Notes under the pieces: model-generated | What the model saw: only the letters and a program-made list of their open reading frames with translations | Told to the model about the DNA's origin: nothing | The model's database searches: none | Made by a program: the position numbers and the translations under genes | NCBI GenBank assembly: GCA_021159525.1 | Contig: JAGHEC010000044.1 | Location: forward strand, 1-9,654 | Source: Deltaproteobacteria bacterium | GTDB taxonomy: Bacteria; Desulfobacterota; DSM-4660; Desulfatiglandales; Desulfatiglandaceae | Reading direction: 5' to 3' | DNA length: 9,654 nucleotides | Shown: positions 6,130 to 9,654 of the stretch, in pieces | Layout: each line of letters opens with the position of its first letter | Numbering within the stretch: the first letter of the stretch is position 1

Positions 6130-8979
6130 ATGCCGCCAAAAAGTGAAAATCACAGACCCGGTACCTGCGACCCCCAAGGTTCCGAAACCGCAGCTTCGCA
6201 GGGAAGCCACGGCCCATCCGCGGCAAGCCCGCCCCCAGTCGAAGCTCCTCCCCCATTGTTGAAGGCATTCGAAACGGTCTATCCCCATATTTTAAGCTAT
6301 TTCCAGAAAGCGAACTTCAAGCCCCAGGGCGGTTTTATCGATATCTCAGGCGAACGTTACATACTTGTGCGCGCCGCATCCCTGGCAAAGGAATTTTTCG
6401 GCCTTGTGCAAGACCTCTACCGGGACGCCCCGTCCGAAGAGGCCCTGAATACGGCCTATTGCTTTCTCTTCGACATGGCCCATGCCATAGGCAGGGCCGA
6501 TGCCCGACGTTTTCACTGCCGGATGGGACTTCAGGCGCCGGAGCAGCGGCTGGCGGCATGGCCGCTTCACTTTGCCCACACGGGTTGGGCATACGTGAAA
6601 ATCCTTCCGGATTCGCGTCCAGTTCCGGGCGAAGATTTTTTCTTGCACTATGAACACAAGTACTCCTTCGAAGTGGACAGCTGGCTGAAAAACGGTGAAA
6701 AGGTCGAAAACCCCGTTTGCGTCATGAACGCAGGGTATTCTTCGGGCTGGTGCGAGGTGAGTTTCGGGATTCCGTTGGTAGCCGCCGAAGTGGAATGCCG
6801 GGCCATGGGGGACCCATGTTGCCGTTTCGTTATGGCCCACCGCTCGCGTATCGAAGGGCACTTTCGGCGTTACGCGGGCAGGAGCCTTCTCGATCGGGCA
6901 GAAAAGACATGTTTCCTGATCCAGGAGTTCTTTTCCAGAAAGCGGCTGGAGAAGGAACTCCGTGAAAGCGAGGAGGCGGCCCGGGCGCTTCTCAACGCCC
7001 CGCCGGAACGGGCCATGCTTTTGGATGCCGACGGCACATTCTTGGCACTCAACGAGCCGGCCGCCCGGGCCTTTGGCATGACCCGTGAGGAAATCATCGG
7101 CAGGAACGCGTTCCGCGAAATGCTGCCGCCCGAACTCAGGGCGAAAAGGAAAGCATACCACGACAGGGTGGTGGAAAGCGGCCTGCCACTCCATTATGAA
7201 GACGAAAGGGAGGGCAAGCGGCTCTCCACGAACTTGTACCCCGTCTTCGAGGAAACCGGCAAAGTCACCCGCGTGGCCATCTACAGCCAGGACATCACTG
7301 AGCAGAAAAGGACACAGGAGGAACTGGCCCGGCACCGCGAATACCTGGAGCAAATGGTGAAAGAGCGCACCGCGGAACTAATGCGGGCCAACGATCGCCT
7401 GGAGGAGGAGATCGCGGAACGTAAAAAGGTGGAGCAGTCCCTTCGGGCCAGCGAGGAACGCTACCGAAACCTGGTAGAGGGAAGCTTTGACGGTCTCTTC
7501 CTTCAGCTGGGAACCAAGATAGTTTTCACCAACCGTAGGCTGCAGGAAATGCTGGGGTATGGGCCTGCTGAACTGGAGGGCATGGATCACTGGCTCGTCT
7601 ACCATCCCGAAGACCAGGAACTCACGAGGCAACGGGCTCGGGCCCGCCTCAGGGGCGAGACCCCTCAATCGAGGTACGAAGTGCGCATGCAGCGAAAAGA
7701 CGGATCCTCCTTCCCTGCGGAGATCATCGCCACACCTCTCCGCCTCCAGGGGGAACCGGGGATCCAGGTGTCCATCCGGGACATTTCGGAACGAAAACGG
7801 GCAGAGGCTGAAAGGGAGGCGCTGCAGGCACAGGTGGAGCACGGCCAGCGGATGGAGGCACTTGGCACCCTGGCGGGAGGCGTGGCACACGATTTCAACA
7901 ACCTCCTCATGGCGATCCAGGGAAACGTCTCCCTGCTGCGCTACGAGCTGGATCCCAACCACCCCTACCAAAAATCTCTCCAGAGGGTGGAAGAGCAGGT
8001 AAAGAGGGGCGCCAAGCTTACGAGCCAGCTCCTGGGCTACGCAAGGAAGGGGAGGTTTTCCATCACCACCCTGGACCTAAACGCCCTGGTCCGTGAAACG
8101 GTTTCGGCCTTTGGCAGGACCCGCAAGGACATCCGGATTCACCTGGATCTCGGGGAGGACCTGCGCGCCGTGGAGGCAGACCAGGGCCAGATCGACCAGG
8201 TAATCCTGAACCTTTGCATCAACGCCTCGGACGCTATGCCCAAGGGGGGAGAACTCTTCCTGGAGACGGCCAACGTGACAAACAAGCAATTTGAACATAG
8301 GGCCTATACGCCTAACCCCGGTCACTACGTCATGTTGCGGGTCAGGGATACGGGCTGCGGCATGGACGAGGAAACCTTAAACCGCATCTTCGAGCCCTTT
8401 TTCACCACCAAGGAGCCGGGCAAGGGAACGGGCCTGGGACTCGCATGCGTTTACGGAATCGTAAAGGCCCACGGGGGTTATATCCATGCGGAGTCAGATG
8501 TGGGCAAGGGCACGCTATTTTCCGTTTACCTTCCCGCTTCCAAGTCCCCCCAACCGTCGGAATTTGCAAAAAGGCCCTCCGCTCTTGTTCCAGGCCGGGG
8601 GGCCATCCTGATGGCGGACGATGAGGAGATGGTCCTGGACGTTGGGGCGCGGATGCTCGAAAAGCTGGGTTACCGGGTTTACGAGGCACCAGGCGGCAGA
8701 GAGGCCCTGCGAATCTTTGAGGAACATGGCGCGGAAATCGACCTCGTGATCCTGGACATGATCATGCCGGACATGGGAGGGGAGGAAACCTTTGATAGGA
8801 TCAGGGACCTGGACCCAAACGTCCCTATTCTTCTTGCCAGCGGATTCACGGAACTCGAAGCCGGGCCTTCCGGTCAGTCACGCGAGTGGAACGGCTTCAT
8901 TTCCAAGCCTTTTTCCCTGGGGGAGCTTTCTGAAAAAGTTGCCCTGATCATCGGCAGGGGCAAGAACCCCAATCCCTGA
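6130..8979 (+). CDS. Hybrid sensor histidine kinase with XylR_N-V4R input, two PAS domains and a receiver
   Basis: The product is 949 residues with no membrane segment, so it should be a cytosolic sensor. Domains in order: XylR_N-like/V4R effector module (about 45-245), PAS (280-392), coiled coil (393-438), PAS (440-558), HisKA with phospho-acceptor H587 in GGVAHDFNN, HATPase (672-793; NASDAM, DTGCG at 740-744, GKGTGLGL), and a receiver (824-940; D830/D831, acceptor D876, S904, K926). All catalytic residues are present. The V4R part has C197, E220, C223 and C231 with the spacing of the zinc site in MopR/DmpR-type phenol sensors, and H147 aligns with their phenol-contacting His, so a small, perhaps aromatic, ligand is plausible. 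ATG 6130 was chosen because a promoter lies at 6058-6086 and the 66 upstream codons (open from ATG 5932) look non-coding; no clear ribosome site was seen. No partner regulator is adjacent. Confidence 0.9.
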   Translation: MPPKSENHRPGTCDPQGSETAASQGSHGPSAASPPPVEAPPPLLKAFETVYPHILSYFQKANFKPQGGFIDISGERYILVRAASLAKEFFGLVQDLYRDAPSEEALNTAYCFLFDMAHAIGRADARRFHCRMGLQAPEQRLAAWPLHFAHTGWAYVKILPDSRPVPGEDFFLHYEHKYSFEVDSWLKNGEKVENPVCVMNAGYSSGWCEVSFGIPLVAAEVECRAMGDPCCRFVMAHRSRIEGHFRRYAGRSLLDRAEKTCFLIQEFFSRKRLEKELRESEEAARALLNAPPERAMLLDADGTFLALNEPAARAFGMTREEIIGRNAFREMLPPELRAKRKAYHDRVVESGLPLHYEDEREGKRLSTNLYPVFEETGKVTRVAIYSQDITEQKRTQEELARHREYLEQMVKERTAELMRANDRLEEEIAERKKVEQSLRASEERYRNLVEGSFDGLFLQLGTKIVFTNRRLQEMLGYGPAELEGMDHWLVYHPEDQELTRQRARARLRGETPQSRYEVRMQRKDGSSFPAEIIATPLRLQGEPGIQVSIRDISERKRAEAEREALQAQVEHGQRMEALGTLAGGVAHDFNNLLMAIQGNVSLLRYELDPNHPYQKSLQRVEEQVKRGAKLTSQLLGYARKGRFSITTLDLNALVRETVSAFGRTRKDIRIHLDLGEDLRAVEADQGQIDQVILNLCINASDAMPKGGELFLETANVTNKQFEHRAYTPNPGHYVMLRVRDTGCGMDEETLNRIFEPFFTTKEPGKGTGLGLACVYGIVKAHGGYIHAESDVGKGTLFSVYLPASKSPQPSEFAKRPSALVPGRGAILMADDEEMVLDVGARMLEKLGYRVYEAPGGREALRIFEEHGAEIDLVILDMIMPDMGGEETFDRIRDLDPNVPILLASGFTELEAGPSGQSREWNGFISKPFSLGELSEKVALIIGRGKNPNP

Positions 8980-9487
8980 ATTCTCCGCCGCCATTGTTGA
9001 GGACACACAGCCGGTTTACCTGACGGTCCTTGAAGCGCCATCTTGGGTTCCACAGGGACGAAGACCTCTCTGACCATGGACAACCCCTCTTTCTCTGCAG
9101 ATGGCTGCGTTCATTCCGTGAAAGCCGGGGGGGCCACGTTCTCGTAGCCAGGGCGCATGAATAAGGCGAAATCCAGGGGCTGTTCCGTGCCGTTGCGTTG
9201 ATCAGCAGGACCCTCCCTGCCGCATCCAGTATGCGTTGCTGTTCTTCGGCCGGTTTCAAAACTCGCTGTTGATCTCCCATCTGTATGACGCGCTTTTGAG
9301 GTGCGGCGGCCAGAGATTGTACCGCCATATCCTGCCGCCTAATCACAAAGGACGCCTGGTTCTCCAATCGATACAATTAGTTCAACGCTGCATCTTCTCT
9401 GCCCCCATTTGCCACACACTGCCGGGCCTGTTTGTCTTTTCCACCCCATTTCCTTTAGCCTTGCCCCTTAATTCGAGGCAGTCAACA
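8980..9487. other. Intergenic region, no recognisable gene
   Basis: No recognisable gene, tRNA or terminator was found. A minus-strand open frame (8948-9376, 142 codons) overlaps the kinase end and shows no recognised domain. A different minus-strand frame reads TEQPLDFALFMRPGYENV and stops soon after, in the 9104-9190 area. This could be a fragment of a decayed gene or chance, and no family was recognised. Confidence 0.5.
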
Positions 9488-9612
9488 TGTAACAGCTCAA
9501 TATTTAGGGGAAGCACAGTGAACGTACCACCGGGGCAGAAGAATTTTTCTTCCGCTCCGGGCCTCCGGGCTGGTCTCTTGAGTGACTTATCTGCGGGGGA
9601 CACCCGCCTGCC
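9488..9612 (+). repeat. Inverted-repeat element, copy 3, left part only
   Basis: The stretch starts TGTAACAGCTCAATA and has the extra left-arm block of about 22 bases. It then reads CAGAAGAATTTTTCTTCCGCTC and the interior segment TTATCTGCGGGGGACA, matching copy 2 around 5541-5593. No right arm is visible in the remaining 42 bases, so the copy is either truncated or continues past the window. The minus-strand frame at 9382-9603 begins MSPADKSLKRPA, as the equivalent frame of copy 2 does (MSPADTSLKRPA), because both translate the shared repeat. Confidence 0.7.
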
Positions 9613-9654
9613 AAGGCCAATTGAGCGTTCTTGCCAAGACTTTCGTCCCGTGGA

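Noticed and set aside
6346..7353. Minus-strand 335-codon open frame inside the hybrid kinase gene
   Set aside because: It is a shadow frame of a clearly coding plus-strand gene in GC-rich DNA, with no domain recognised.
8948..9376. Minus-strand 142-codon open frame
   Set aside because: It has no recognised domain, overlaps the end of the kinase gene, and turns into low-quality composition; no convincing ribosome site.

Overview
The window looks like chromosome from a Desulfobacterota (Deltaproteobacteria) lineage, possibly a sulfate-reducing or syntrophic anaerobe. This is inferred from the style of the GAF/PAS and XylR_N/V4R sensor kinases, the excisionase-like HTH-receiver protein, the moderately GC-rich coding DNA and the widely spaced genes with repeats between them. 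No rRNA, tRNA, CRISPR array or insertion sequence was recognised.

Layout. On the minus strand, 1-1117 is the 5' part of a GAF-PAS-PAS signalling protein that runs off the left edge. Directly upstream of it, separated by one base, lies a broken HTH-plus-receiver response regulator (1119-1615). It has a one-base frameshift and an internal deletion that removed the phospho-acceptor region. From 1616 to 2199 there is no gene, only members of an inverted-repeat element family and an AT-rich stretch with a perfect 14-bp palindrome. On the plus strand, 2200-5409 encodes a DNA repair fusion: an N-terminal PHP/zinc-finger module of the Endonuclease Q (TIGR00375) type joined to a complete UvrD/Rep superfamily 1A helicase, ending in a perfect QLxLF-type sliding-clamp motif. 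A large repeat element (5490-5862) carrying a 48-bp tandem repeat follows. Next come a good sigma-70 promoter (6058-6086) and a hybrid histidine kinase (6130-8979) whose input module is a XylR/DmpR-type XylR_N-V4R effector domain. The rest (8980-9654) has no convincing gene and ends in another copy of the repeat element.

How the parts relate. The minus-strand pair was a response regulator and sensor with close translational coupling, and the regulator is now decaying. The EndoQ-helicase stands alone and would combine lesion incision, strand unwinding and clamp tethering in one chain. The hybrid kinase stands alone with its own promoter and no response regulator beside it in the window. The repeats occupy all three main intergenic gaps. 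They share CGTAACAGCTCAATAA-type ends and long imperfect terminal inverted repeats, and look like a non-autonomous (MITE/REP-like) family rather than genes.

Most notable: the EndoQ-UvrD fusion with its terminal clamp motif, the conserved zinc-ligand spacing in the V4R domain of the kinase, the repeat family, and the half-deleted regulator next to an intact sensor.
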